DNA of 64,000 bases, from NCBI GenBank assembly GCA_965198025.1, contig OZ240237.1, positions 3,410,001 through 3,474,000 on the forward strand, in the 5' to 3' direction. Under the pieces are notes generated by a model. It made no database searches and had not been told where the DNA came from. It was given only the letters and a program-made list of their open reading frames with translations. The translations under genes and the position numbers were made by a program. The first letter of the stretch is position 1; every line of letters starts with the position of its first letter. Below, piece by piece: positions 16,638-24,586 of this stretch. Origin of the DNA: CAYWWM01 sp965198025 (GTDB lineage Bacteria; Acidobacteriota; Terriglobia; 2-12-FULL-54-10).

Positions 16638-19013
16638 ATGCTTCGACTGATAATTGGATTCATCTTGCTGACTCTTCCGGGGCAGCTTTCGGCCCAGAAC
16701 GATCAGACGGGGATTGAAGGACGGATGATCAGCGGGGATCTGACTGATCCAAATGGTTTTCCGATTGCAGGAGCAACTGTAGAAATCATTGAAACCAAAG
16801 CGTATACGCTCTCTGATGCTCTCGGCAAGTACCGCCTGGACAACGTACCCGACGGGGAATTCACCGTCCGCGTCACGTCGGAGGACTTCGAACCAGTCGA
16901 GGCCGAGGGAAATGCCGAGACGACCTCACTGCCGGTCCAGGTGACCGAGATCAAGCGCAACCGGACGTCCATCGAAGTGGTCGCCTCGCTGGAGGATCTG
17001 CGTACGTCGATTCCCGGTTCTTTGCATCTGGTTAGCAAAGAGGAGTTGACCGCTGCCAAGCCGATCGACGCGAACGAGGTGCTCCGGCGCATTCCGGGAG
17101 TCAACCTGCGAGAAGACTCGGGGCCGGCCGCGATGCGGCTCAACATCGGCATGCGCGGCTTGAACCCCAATCGCAGCCGCAAGGTGCTGATGCTGGAGGA
17201 CGGCATCCCGATTGCGCTCGCGCCCTACGGCGAGCCCGACATGTACTACTCTCCGCCGATCGAGCGGATGAGCCGGGTCGAGGTGCTGAAGGGCAGCGGC
17301 CAGATCGCCCACGGCCCGCAGACGGTCGGAGGGCTGGTGAATTTCGTCACGCCGGAGCCGCCTTCGAAGTTTCACGGCGAGGTGGATCTCGAGAGCGGGC
17401 AGCGAGGCTTGTTCGTCGGCCAGGCGTCCCTCGGCGGAAGCAACCGCGACCAGTCGCTGGGCTGGATCACCAACTACCTGCACAAGCAGGGAGACGGATG
17501 GCGGCAGTTCTACTACGACATCGAGGACGTGCAGACCAAGTTCAGCCTTCGGCCCAACGACCGCCACGCGATCGCGCTGAAAGCAGGCCTCTATGACGAG
17601 GTGTCGAACTCGACCTACCTGGGCTTGACCATCCCGATGTACGAGGCAAACCCGAACCACAACCCTGTGCCGTCGGACACGCTCGACGTGGAGCGGGTCT
17701 CCGGTTCGCTCTCCCACTCCTACACGATCAGCCCCAACGCGGTTGTGAGCAGCGCGGGATTCCTATACTCCACCAAGCGGTTCTGGGGCCGGCAGGACTT
17801 TGACCGCTCGGACAACGGGCGCGACTACCTGGGAATTGCCGGGGACCCCTCCGTCCCCGGGGGAGCGATTTACCTGCGCAACTCGGCAGGCAACCGGAAT
17901 CGCCTCTTCGACGTCTACGGCGCCCAGACGAACTACGCGCTCACGCACGCCTACGGCAATCTCGACATGGGCGTTCGCTACATCTATGAGAAGGCGCATG
18001 ACCGCCGGGTCAACGGAGACCACTTCAACTCCAGGACGGGCATCATCCGCGACGACGAGTTCCGCTACGGCAGGGCGTTCGCCGGCTACATCCAGAACCG
18101 CTTCCTGATCGGCTCGCGCATCTCACTGACGCCCGGTGTGCGCTTTGTGCACTACAACCAGGAACGGCACATCACGCGCAAGCGCGTGGCGGGAGAGCCG
18201 ACGAATGTCGATATCCGGAAGGACAACGGCGTCATGACCGCCATCCCGGGGCTGGGCTTCTCGGTGCGAGCGCACGACGACGTGACCATCTTCACTGGCG
18301 TCCATCGCGGCTTCGCCCCTCCCGGGACCAAGATCGCGATCACCAGCAGCGGCGAGAATCTCGACCTGGACTCGGAACTGTCTTGGAACTACGAAGCCGG
18401 CATCCGGCTGGCAGGACAGCGGGCTGTTTCCGGCGAGTTCACGTTCTTCCGAATGGATTTCTCGAACCAGATCATCACCGCCGCCGAGTCCGGCGGCGCC
18501 ACCACGACGGTGACCAACGGCGGCGCCACGCTGCACCAGGGTTTCGAGAGCTCCGTGAAGGTGTATTGGAACCGCCTGGTGGATATCGCCGGCTGGAGCC
18601 TGTACACGGACGTGCGTCACATGTATCTGCCGACGGCAGAATTCATGAACAACGAGCTCTACGGCGGAAACCGGCTCCCCTATGCTCCGAAGCATACCTT
18701 CGGGGTGATCTTCGGCGTGAAGCAGTACGGGGGCTTGAGCTTCCAGATTGACCTGAACGCCGTCGCGGAACAGTTCGGCGATAACCGGGAAACGGTTGCC
18801 TCGTCGATGGACGGCACCGTGGGGCAGCTCCCGGCGTACCAGGTAGCGAACCTTGCCATCGGCTACGAGATCCGGCGCGAACGCTGGATGTTCGAGCCGT
18901 ATTTCACGATCAAGAACGCTTTCGACGAGATCTACATCTCGTCGCGGGCTCCGCAAGGGATCCAGCCGGGCCTGTTCCGGCAGGCGAACGGCGGCCTGCG
19001 GATCAGCTTCTAG
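16638..19013 (+). CDS. TonB-dependent receptor, FecA-like
   Basis: 791 residues from the ATG at 16638, preceded by AGAGAGGA. Signal peptide MLRLIIGFILLTLPGQLSAQ. Residues about 35-95 form a carboxypeptidase-like domain (DPNGFPIAGATVEIIE, SDALGKYRLDNVPDGEF). The plug has VLRRIPGVNLREDSG, GMRGLNPNRSRKVLMLEDGI, the FecA-type PIALAPYGEPDMYYSPPIER, then KGSGQIAHGPQTVGGLVNFV. The barrel closes with NGGLRISF, ending in aromatic Phe. It should import a ferric chelate such as citrate or another metallophore through the outer membrane with TonB energy. It shares leader and signal peptide with the next receptor. Confidence 0.9.
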   Translation: MLRLIIGFILLTLPGQLSAQNDQTGIEGRMISGDLTDPNGFPIAGATVEIIETKAYTLSDALGKYRLDNVPDGEFTVRVTSEDFEPVEAEGNAETTSLPVQVTEIKRNRTSIEVVASLEDLRTSIPGSLHLVSKEELTAAKPIDANEVLRRIPGVNLREDSGPAAMRLNIGMRGLNPNRSRKVLMLEDGIPIALAPYGEPDMYYSPPIERMSRVEVLKGSGQIAHGPQTVGGLVNFVTPEPPSKFHGEVDLESGQRGLFVGQASLGGSNRDQSLGWITNYLHKQGDGWRQFYYDIEDVQTKFSLRPNDRHAIALKAGLYDEVSNSTYLGLTIPMYEANPNHNPVPSDTLDVERVSGSLSHSYTISPNAVVSSAGFLYSTKRFWGRQDFDRSDNGRDYLGIAGDPSVPGGAIYLRNSAGNRNRLFDVYGAQTNYALTHAYGNLDMGVRYIYEKAHDRRVNGDHFNSRTGIIRDDEFRYGRAFAGYIQNRFLIGSRISLTPGVRFVHYNQERHITRKRVAGEPTNVDIRKDNGVMTAIPGLGFSVRAHDDVTIFTGVHRGFAPPGTKIAITSSGENLDLDSELSWNYEAGIRLAGQRAVSGEFTFFRMDFSNQIITAAESGGATTTVTNGGATLHQGFESSVKVYWNRLVDIAGWSLYTDVRHMYLPTAEFMNNELYGGNRLPYAPKHTFGVIFGVKQYGGLSFQIDLNAVAEQFGDNRETVASSMDGTVGQLPAYQVANLAIGYEIRRERWMFEPYFTIKNAFDEIYISSRAPQGIQPGLFRQANGGLRISF

Positions 19014-19125
19014 GCTTTGCGCTCAGGCTACGCCTCCCGCAATCGTTCTCGCCGATTCAGGCGCAGGGTTCTCCTAGCCCGTCCCTGCGTTTGGAACAAA
19101 TTTCACTGCTTGCCATATATTTCTC

Positions 19126-19199
19126 TTGACAAAGGGAGAGGGGAAAGTGAGAATATTATTGCAACTGAGTTGCAATAATAGATTCCAATCAGTTGCAAT
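19126..19199 (+). promoter_or_regulatory. Promoter element and perfect palindromic operator, receptor 2
   Basis: TTGACA lies at 19126-19131. At 19156-19178 TTATTGCAACT and AGTTGCAATAA form a perfect 11-base inverted repeat around a central G, a Fur-family-like 7-1-7 arrangement. A second, imperfect site (ATTCCAATC then AGTTGCAAT) follows at 19182-19199, so two dimers could bind side by side. The location at the expected start of transcription fits metal-dependent repression. Confidence 0.62.
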
Positions 19200-19285
19200 A
19201 AAGAGTTCGTAACAGGCGATTGACCGCAAATGGCAGGGCCCATGAACCATGCCGCTGGCAAGACAGATTCGCTGCCGGGAGGACT

Positions 19286-19381
19286 CTGGAACAGCTCGCC
19301 AAACGGCACGGGTTGAGGCTCACGCGCCAGCGCCGCCTGGTCCCGAGCTACGAGCACCACATCGAAAGTTTCTTGGGATAG
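19286..19381 (+). pseudogene. Fur-like N-terminal fragment in leader copy 2
   Basis: Reading from CTG at 19286 gives LEQLAKRHGLRLTRQRRLV, then PSYEHHIESFLG and TAG at 19379-19381. GLRLTRQRR is very close to the first helix of Fur-family regulators. In this copy no ATG is in frame nearby. Together with the operator this suggests that the cassette came from an autoregulated fur-type gene whose remainder was lost. Confidence 0.42.
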
Positions 19382-19522
19382 TCCGTCTCGGATGTAGCTA
19401 AATCATGCTGCGGTATTTTTGAGGCCATCTCTTGAAAATACTCTGCCAGGGGGGAAATCGAACTGGAGAGAGGTGAAGTTGGAAAATCGTTGAAGAGAAT
19501 GAAGCAAGAGCAGGGTCGCAGG

Positions 19523-19640
19523 CGAGTTTAGGATCCCGACGACCCATGCTCCTGCCCGTCATAAACAGCCACGAGAGCTACCTCAGGCGACTGCAATTGA
19601 CCTCTGCAGTATATCACCGACCACGGTCTGCTCGCCAGAC
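19523..19640 (+). ncRNA. 118-base conserved leader block (candidate cis-regulatory RNA), copy 2
   Basis: Same length as 16439-16556 with two substitutions (T to C and G to A). It ends 84 bases before the receptor start. GGTCTGCTCGCCAGAC at its 3' end can form a short stem (GTCTG with CAGAC) next to the translation start region. A role in translation control of both receptors is possible; recent gene conversion of this block is the alternative. Confidence 0.4.
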
Positions 19641-19724
19641 ACTACCGGTCGGCACGCCTGCCTGGTTCCTCTCTGGCTGTTTGGTCCCCAGGAAAAAACC
19701 GAACCAAAGAAAGAGAGGAACACC

Positions 19725-21974
19725 ATGCTTCGACTTTTGGTTGGACTCATCTTGCTGACCCTTCCGGGGCAGCTTTCGGCCCAGAGCGATCAGACGGCGG
19801 TGGAAGGGACCGTTGTCGACTCGTCATCCCTTGTCTTAGTGGGCGCGGACGTCTTCCTCGAAGACATCAGTTCCGGGCTTACGATTCACCAGCTTACTGA
19901 CAGCCAGGGTCGTTTCCAGTTCGTCGCCAAGCCTGGAAACTACCAGATCACTGTGGCCATGTCCGGCTTCGACAGCGTCACTCAGAATCTGACTTTGACG
20001 CAAACGAGGCTAACCGACTTGCACCTGGAGCTGGCGCCTGCTGCTCTGGTAACTCAGGTTGTGGTCGTCTCCGGCTCCCGTGAGCAGGAGCTGATTCAGA
20101 ACTCAACCACCAAAGTGGACGTGATCCCGCAGAGACTGCTCCACGACTCAGGGTATGAAACGGTGCGGGACATTTTGTCCGAGGAACCCGGGATCGTCAC
20201 ACGAAGCGGCTCCTCCGGCAGCCGCTCTGAAACTCAGATTCAAGGAATCGACTCGCGCCAGAGTCTGATCCTGATTGACGGCCTTCCCCTGGTCGGCGCC
20301 AAGGGCATCAAGGCAGGCATCCTGAACATGGATCGTCAGTCGGTGGGCCGCCTGGAGCGCATCGAGATCGTCAAGGGTGCGTCCTCGGCCCTCTACGGCT
20401 CCGATGCCATCGGCGGTGTCATCAATATGATCACACGCAAACCAAGGTATCCGGTGGAGGCCAGTCTTACTACCAGCGGAGGATCTCTGAACCGCTTTGA
20501 CGTGCGCGGCGATCTAGGTTTCGTGAAGGACGAATGGAGCGGCTTCTTCGAGGCCGAGCGTCACAAGCAAAACCCCTACAGCCTTATCCCCTCGGGCTCC
20601 ACCACCGGACCCGGTTTCCACCGCTACGACTACCTGGGCAAGCTCGGCTACGAATTCTCGGATCGCTTCAAGCTCAACGCAATGTCCCACGCTTTCGTGA
20701 ATCAGGATAGCGGCTTCCTGTTCAGCTCATCCGGCCCCACTAATAGCGCAACGGAGGACAGCGCCCTACACTATGCCGTGTCGGCAGACGTGGGGCTGAC
20801 ACCGATGACCCAATGGAATCTCCGGGGTTTCTATGGGAAATACGACGAAAGCTCGTCTCTCGACGTATTGACGCAGCCGGGTCCGGTCAACTCCACGGCC
20901 AATCTCAACCAGCGGCTCTACCGATTCGACAGCTCCGTCTCGCAGGTGATCGGTGGGCGCCAGTTTCTACAGGGTGGAGTGGAATGGAACCAGGATGAGT
21001 ACCGGGGGTTCAACCGCGTTCTGGGAGACAACATCGGCCAGGGAATCAAGATGGTCGATCTGTGGGTCAACGATCGTATCTCGCTCCACGAGCGGGTCGC
21101 ACTGACCCTTGGGGGCCGTTTCAGCCATCACAACCTGTACGGGAACCACTTCGTGCCGCGCGTCAGCAGTTTGTTCCGGGTCACGGAAAACCTGCGGGTT
21201 CGCGGAACATTCGGTCGGGGCTTTCGAGCGCCCGATCTCGGCCAGCTCTTCTACCGATATCAGAATCCGCTGCACGTCTACCAGGTGATCGGAAACATTC
21301 ACCTCAAGCCGGAGGAGTCGATGACTTATCAGTTTGGCTTCGACTACGGCTTGGAGAAGATCCGCTTTGCCGCCAATTTCTTCCGCAACGACATCCAGGA
21401 CCTGATCCAAGCGGAGTTTATCGGTCGGCCCAGGACCCCGGAGGATATACAAACTCTTCTCCGAGCCTTTGACATCAGTTCCGAGTTCGCCCCGGCTCTC
21501 AACCGTTATTTCTACCTCTATCAAAACGTGGACAACGTCTACACCTGGGGCATCGAGAGCAAGGTCGACCTGAGACTGAACAGCAATCTGATGGTCTCGA
21601 CCGGATACACCTACCTGGATGCTCGTGACAAGGACACCGGCGTCTTTCTCAGCGGGCGGCACCGCCACCACGGAAACTTCCGAATCTTCTACAGCTCCAG
21701 CCGGCTCGGCGGGTTACGGACAAATCTGCGCGGCACTTACTTCGGCAAGTGGCCGGTGTCCGGCAGGGGAGGGACGGCTCTGGGCGATGCATATCAGATC
21801 TGGGACTGGTATGTCGCCAAACCCATCTCCCGGGGAACGGAGCTGTTTTTCGTGGTGGACAACATGTTCGACAGTAAAGATTCTTCCCTCAACGTTGCCC
21901 AGCCTTCTTTCTTGCGAGCCGATCCCGGACGGTTGTTCCGCATCGGCATGCGATGGAGTTTCAACCGTGAGTAG
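19725..21974 (+). CDS. TonB-dependent receptor, BtuB/haem-receptor-like
   Basis: 749 residues, ATG at 19725 after AAAGAGAGGAACACC. Signal peptide MLRLLVGLILLTLPGQLSAQ, nearly the same as in the previous receptor. Residues about 28-105 are a carboxypeptidase-like domain. A TonB box candidate is VVVVSGSREQE. The plug has TVRDILSEEPGIVTRSGSSG, QIQGIDSRQSLILIDGLPL and EIVKGASSALYGSDAIGGVI, the form found in BtuB, FepA and haem receptors. The barrel ends RLFRIGMRWSFNRE. Substrate could be cobalamin, haem or a siderophore; with the chelatase gene downstream a tetrapyrrole is attractive but unproven. Confidence 0.9.
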   Translation: MLRLLVGLILLTLPGQLSAQSDQTAVEGTVVDSSSLVLVGADVFLEDISSGLTIHQLTDSQGRFQFVAKPGNYQITVAMSGFDSVTQNLTLTQTRLTDLHLELAPAALVTQVVVVSGSREQELIQNSTTKVDVIPQRLLHDSGYETVRDILSEEPGIVTRSGSSGSRSETQIQGIDSRQSLILIDGLPLVGAKGIKAGILNMDRQSVGRLERIEIVKGASSALYGSDAIGGVINMITRKPRYPVEASLTTSGGSLNRFDVRGDLGFVKDEWSGFFEAERHKQNPYSLIPSGSTTGPGFHRYDYLGKLGYEFSDRFKLNAMSHAFVNQDSGFLFSSSGPTNSATEDSALHYAVSADVGLTPMTQWNLRGFYGKYDESSSLDVLTQPGPVNSTANLNQRLYRFDSSVSQVIGGRQFLQGGVEWNQDEYRGFNRVLGDNIGQGIKMVDLWVNDRISLHERVALTLGGRFSHHNLYGNHFVPRVSSLFRVTENLRVRGTFGRGFRAPDLGQLFYRYQNPLHVYQVIGNIHLKPEESMTYQFGFDYGLEKIRFAANFFRNDIQDLIQAEFIGRPRTPEDIQTLLRAFDISSEFAPALNRYFYLYQNVDNVYTWGIESKVDLRLNSNLMVSTGYTYLDARDKDTGVFLSGRHRHHGNFRIFYSSSRLGGLRTNLRGTYFGKWPVSGRGGTALGDAYQIWDWYVAKPISRGTELFFVVDNMFDSKDSSLNVAQPSFLRADPGRLFRIGMRWSFNRE

Positions 21975-22116
21975 ACGTTCCCCAATGGGAATCCTCTAAC
22001 AGAGGGGTGGAAGCAAGAGACAACTTCTCTGTCGAGAATTTAGCGATGGAGTTGATGGGCTGCCTTGCGGTCCCCGCCAAGTAGCCCAGTGGTCATAGGC
22101 TGGGAAGAGAGGAGAA

Positions 22117-22350
22117 ATGAGTATGACAGATGAAGGTGGAAGACATCGATTTCAGGTCGTTTCCCGCCAAGAAGAGTTCGGATTAGTAGTCAGATGTTCC
22201 TGCGGCTGTATTCATATCTGCGTGAGAAACACATCCTTGCGGCTCTCGACGAAACAATACTGGGAGTTAAGGGAATTGTTGGCGGAATCGACTCCGAAGA
22301 TTGCAACTCTTACTGCCTCTGAGCGTGACATTCAAGAAGTCATTCATTAG
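22117..22350 (+). CDS. Small cysteine-containing protein, DUF6686-like
   Basis: 77 residues; AGAGAGGAGAA precedes the ATG at 22117, and a second ATG lies two codons on. The centre is VVRCSCGCIHICVRNTSLRL followed by STKQYWELRELL. C-x-C-x-x-H-x-C plus the N-S-L-x-L-S pattern resembles the small DUF6686 proteins of Bacteroidota (C..CG.IHL.F.N..L.L). It may bind one metal ion. It sits between the BtuB-like receptor and the exported CbiX gene on the same strand and is probably part of the same unit. Confidence 0.65.
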   Translation: MSMTDEGGRHRFQVVSRQEEFGLVVRCSCGCIHICVRNTSLRLSTKQYWELRELLAESTPKIATLTASERDIQEVIH

Positions 22351-22475
22351 AGAGGGGCCGGAGAGCTCCCTAAAACTCAGGTCGCACGTACTGTCTTCGT
22401 TTTGTGCCATTTGGACGGAACGGATGTGATCGTGGAATCGAACTGAAACATTTTCCAACCAACGAGGAGATCAGA

Positions 22476-23429
22476 ATGAACAACCTAGTAGAGGCCGATA
22501 TGTTGAACCGGTTCACACGTGCATTGCCAACTCTGTTGTTGTCATTAATGTTCACACTGCCGCTGGCGGCGCAGACAGAAGGAATCCTGCTTCTGGCCCA
22601 CGGCGGCGACGACACCTGGAACGAAGCAGTCCTCAGTCTGGCCACCCGGCTCGACCAGACCACGCCGGTTGAAGTGGCTTTCGGCATGGCAAATAAGCGA
22701 ACGATCCAGGGCGCGGTGGACCGCTTGTCGGAGAGGGAAGTGGCCGGGATCGTGGCTGTTCCGCTGTTCATTTCCTCCCACAGTTCGGTCATCCGTGCGA
22801 CGGAGTATCTGTTGTCGGCGCGTGATGAGGCTCCTCCGGAGCTGGAAAGATATGCCCGGATGGATCACCGCGGCGACACGGACTCGGCCGCGCACCACGG
22901 CGGCACGGACCCGGCTGCCCACGACGCGATGTTCGATCCGACGACGCCGGTCGAGACCACAGTTCCCATACGGGTGGCGACGGCGCTCGACAGCCATCCG
23001 CTGGTGGCCGACATCCTCGTTTCCCGGGCGGAAGCGCTCAGTCGCAATCCAGAGGAGGAAGTAGCCATCCTCGTCGCTCACGGACCCGTGTCCGTTGAGG
23101 ACAATTCATCCTGGCTTGAAAACATGGGTGCCCTGGTCGAGCTGATGCGCCCGAAGACGCGTTTGAGCCGCATCGAGTATCTCACCGTTCGCGATGATGC
23201 GCCCGAACCGATCCGCGACCAAGCAACCGTCGAACTGCGAGCGCTTGTCGAGCGCGTGAGCGGAGAAGGTAAGAATGTTCTGATTGTCCCGTTGCTGCTG
23301 TCGTATGGGGGCATTGAAGAAGGCGTCCGCGAGCGCCTTGAAGGCTTGCCTTACCGCATGAGTCCCCAGGCGTTGCTGCCGGACGACCGGCTGGCCCAGT
23401 GGGTTATGTCAGTTGTTGGGAGCAGGTAG
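22476..23429 (+). CDS. Exported CbiX/SirB-type chelatase (two-domain)
   Basis: 317 residues from MNNLVEADML at 22476, preceded by GAGGAGATCAGA. The first 32 residues are a signal peptide ending LPLAAQ. The N-terminal domain starts EGILLLAHGGDDTWNEAVLS (first metal/catalytic His) and has VAVPLFISSHSSVIRATEYL (second His). A His/Asp-rich loop near residue 130 (DHRGDTDSAAHHGG) may bind metal. The C-terminal domain starts VAILVAHGPVSVEDNSSWL but has VPLLLSYGGIEEGV where the second His should be, so only the first half looks catalytic. CbiX/SirB normally insert Co or Fe into sirohydrochlorin in the cytoplasm; periplasmic location is unusual. Confidence 0.82.
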   Translation: MNNLVEADMLNRFTRALPTLLLSLMFTLPLAAQTEGILLLAHGGDDTWNEAVLSLATRLDQTTPVEVAFGMANKRTIQGAVDRLSEREVAGIVAVPLFISSHSSVIRATEYLLSARDEAPPELERYARMDHRGDTDSAAHHGGTDPAAHDAMFDPTTPVETTVPIRVATALDSHPLVADILVSRAEALSRNPEEEVAILVAHGPVSVEDNSSWLENMGALVELMRPKTRLSRIEYLTVRDDAPEPIRDQATVELRALVERVSGEGKNVLIVPLLLSYGGIEEGVRERLEGLPYRMSPQALLPDDRLAQWVMSVVGSR

Positions 23430-23576
23430 GCCGCAATGCAGCAAGCTGGCATTGCGCTGCAAACAACGGGTATGCTGAGGAAGCTTCTCAGGCCGTTGCA
23501 GGAGAGTGGATAAACCGGTGCCTCCGCCGATGGCGACAATCCGCATTTCCGCTCACTCCCAATCGACGCAACCCGA

Positions 23577-24290
23577 TCAGATAGGTTTTTCCGGGTAGAG
23601 CAGCTCCGTAAACCGAGGGTCTTCGATCAAGCTTGCAAAATCCGGATCATTTTGCGCCAGATACCGATTCCGGCCGTTCAACTCGATAGCGTGTTCCAGA
23701 TGCGCCATGGCCTGCTCGGAGTCTTCCCGCAAGGCGGACGTGCTGGCCAGCGCATAGTGCACGTAATCAAATCGAGGAGCCAGTTGGAGTGCCTTTTGCA
23801 AGTACTCCTCCGCCTCATCGAGGAATCCCTGATTGGCCAACTGGACGCCGTAGTTGTAATGATCTTCGGCAGACTTCAACTCCACCGTGGGACGCGAAAT
23901 CCTCTGATTGCAAACTTTTAGATACATTCTTGCCCGCTGGGCCAGATCGGGTGTCGCTGCCTCTGCTAGCTTCTCAAATTTGTTGCGGGCTTTAGCAAAG
24001 CGATTGTCGTTGAGCAGTTTCACAGCGCTTTCAAACTGCGCAAGCATATTTCGGAATGCGGTCTCGTCTGCGATGAGCTTCCGACGGATCGGTCGGCTCG
24101 GAGGAGTCTTACTCCTTTGGACCCGTGCCGACTTGGCGAACGAGACTGTCGAGGAACTGCGTTTGGACTTGCTTGCAGGCTTCCGCTTTGGCTTTGCAGA
24201 TTTGGCAGCACGCTGCTTCGTCTGGGATTTCGCAGACGACTTCCCAGCCTGGTTCTCGTGTTTCGGATGGGGGCTAGGTTCCTTTTTCAT
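23577..24290 (-). CDS. TPR protein with lysine-rich N-terminal tail
   Basis: 237 residues. Residues 1-75 are rich in Lys, Ser and Ala with AKSAKPKRKPASKSKRSSST-type stretches, resembling histone-H1-like tails and probably disordered and nucleic-acid or membrane binding. From about 80 the protein is helical; TPR units are seen at 145-180 (HYNYGVQLANQGFLDEAEEY) and 180-215 (FDYVHYALASTSALREDSEQ). Such proteins occur in Acidobacteriota as conserved hypotheticals. Divergent from lpxC with about 300 bases between. Confidence 0.75.
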   Translation of the reverse strand: MKKEPSPHPKHENQAGKSSAKSQTKQRAAKSAKPKRKPASKSKRSSSTVSFAKSARVQRSKTPPSRPIRRKLIADETAFRNMLAQFESAVKLLNDNRFAKARNKFEKLAEAATPDLAQRARMYLKVCNQRISRPTVELKSAEDHYNYGVQLANQGFLDEAEEYLQKALQLAPRFDYVHYALASTSALREDSEQAMAHLEHAIELNGRNRYLAQNDPDFASLIEDPRFTELLYPEKPI

Positions 24291-24586
24291 CTGCTCGATG
24301 ACACGGGAGGGTAACCTGAAAGATCACCCCCGGAAAGAATTCCTACAGACGAAGCCCTTTACCTATAACAGATACGCGCGCCAGTCGTCAAGCAACACGC
24401 TGAGTTCTATGCTATACGTGAGGTTTGGGGGATGTCGGACCTGCGTTCTTAACAAGCATAGAAGACCACGCTGTTGCATGAATACAACAGCTCCATTCGT
24501 GTACAGTGTATATAACTAATTTGAATATTAGGGTTTAGAGACCATGATGCAAAAGGAAGCCGGATTGCTATAGGAGACGGTCACTA

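Larger units (their letters stand above)
16024..16721 (+). repeat. Receptor leader cassette, copy 1
   Basis: About 700 bases that recur at 19083-19808. The match covers a TTGACA promoter element, a palindromic operator, a Fur-like coding remnant, a 118-base block with only two mismatches, the ribosome binding site AGAGAGGA and the first 28 codons (signal peptide) of the receptor gene. After that the two receptor genes diverge completely. The upper half of the copies has many indels, while the 118-base block has none. Confidence 0.85.
19083..19808 (+). repeat. Receptor leader cassette, copy 2
   Basis: Second copy of the cassette described at 16024-16721, here between the two receptor genes. 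Everything from CCTGCGT...GGAACAAAT through the signal-peptide codons for LLTLPGQLSAQ is shared. Copy 2 contains about 40 unmatched bases at about 19462-19510 (AGGTGAAGTTGGAAAATCG region) that are shorter in copy 1. Confidence 0.85.
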
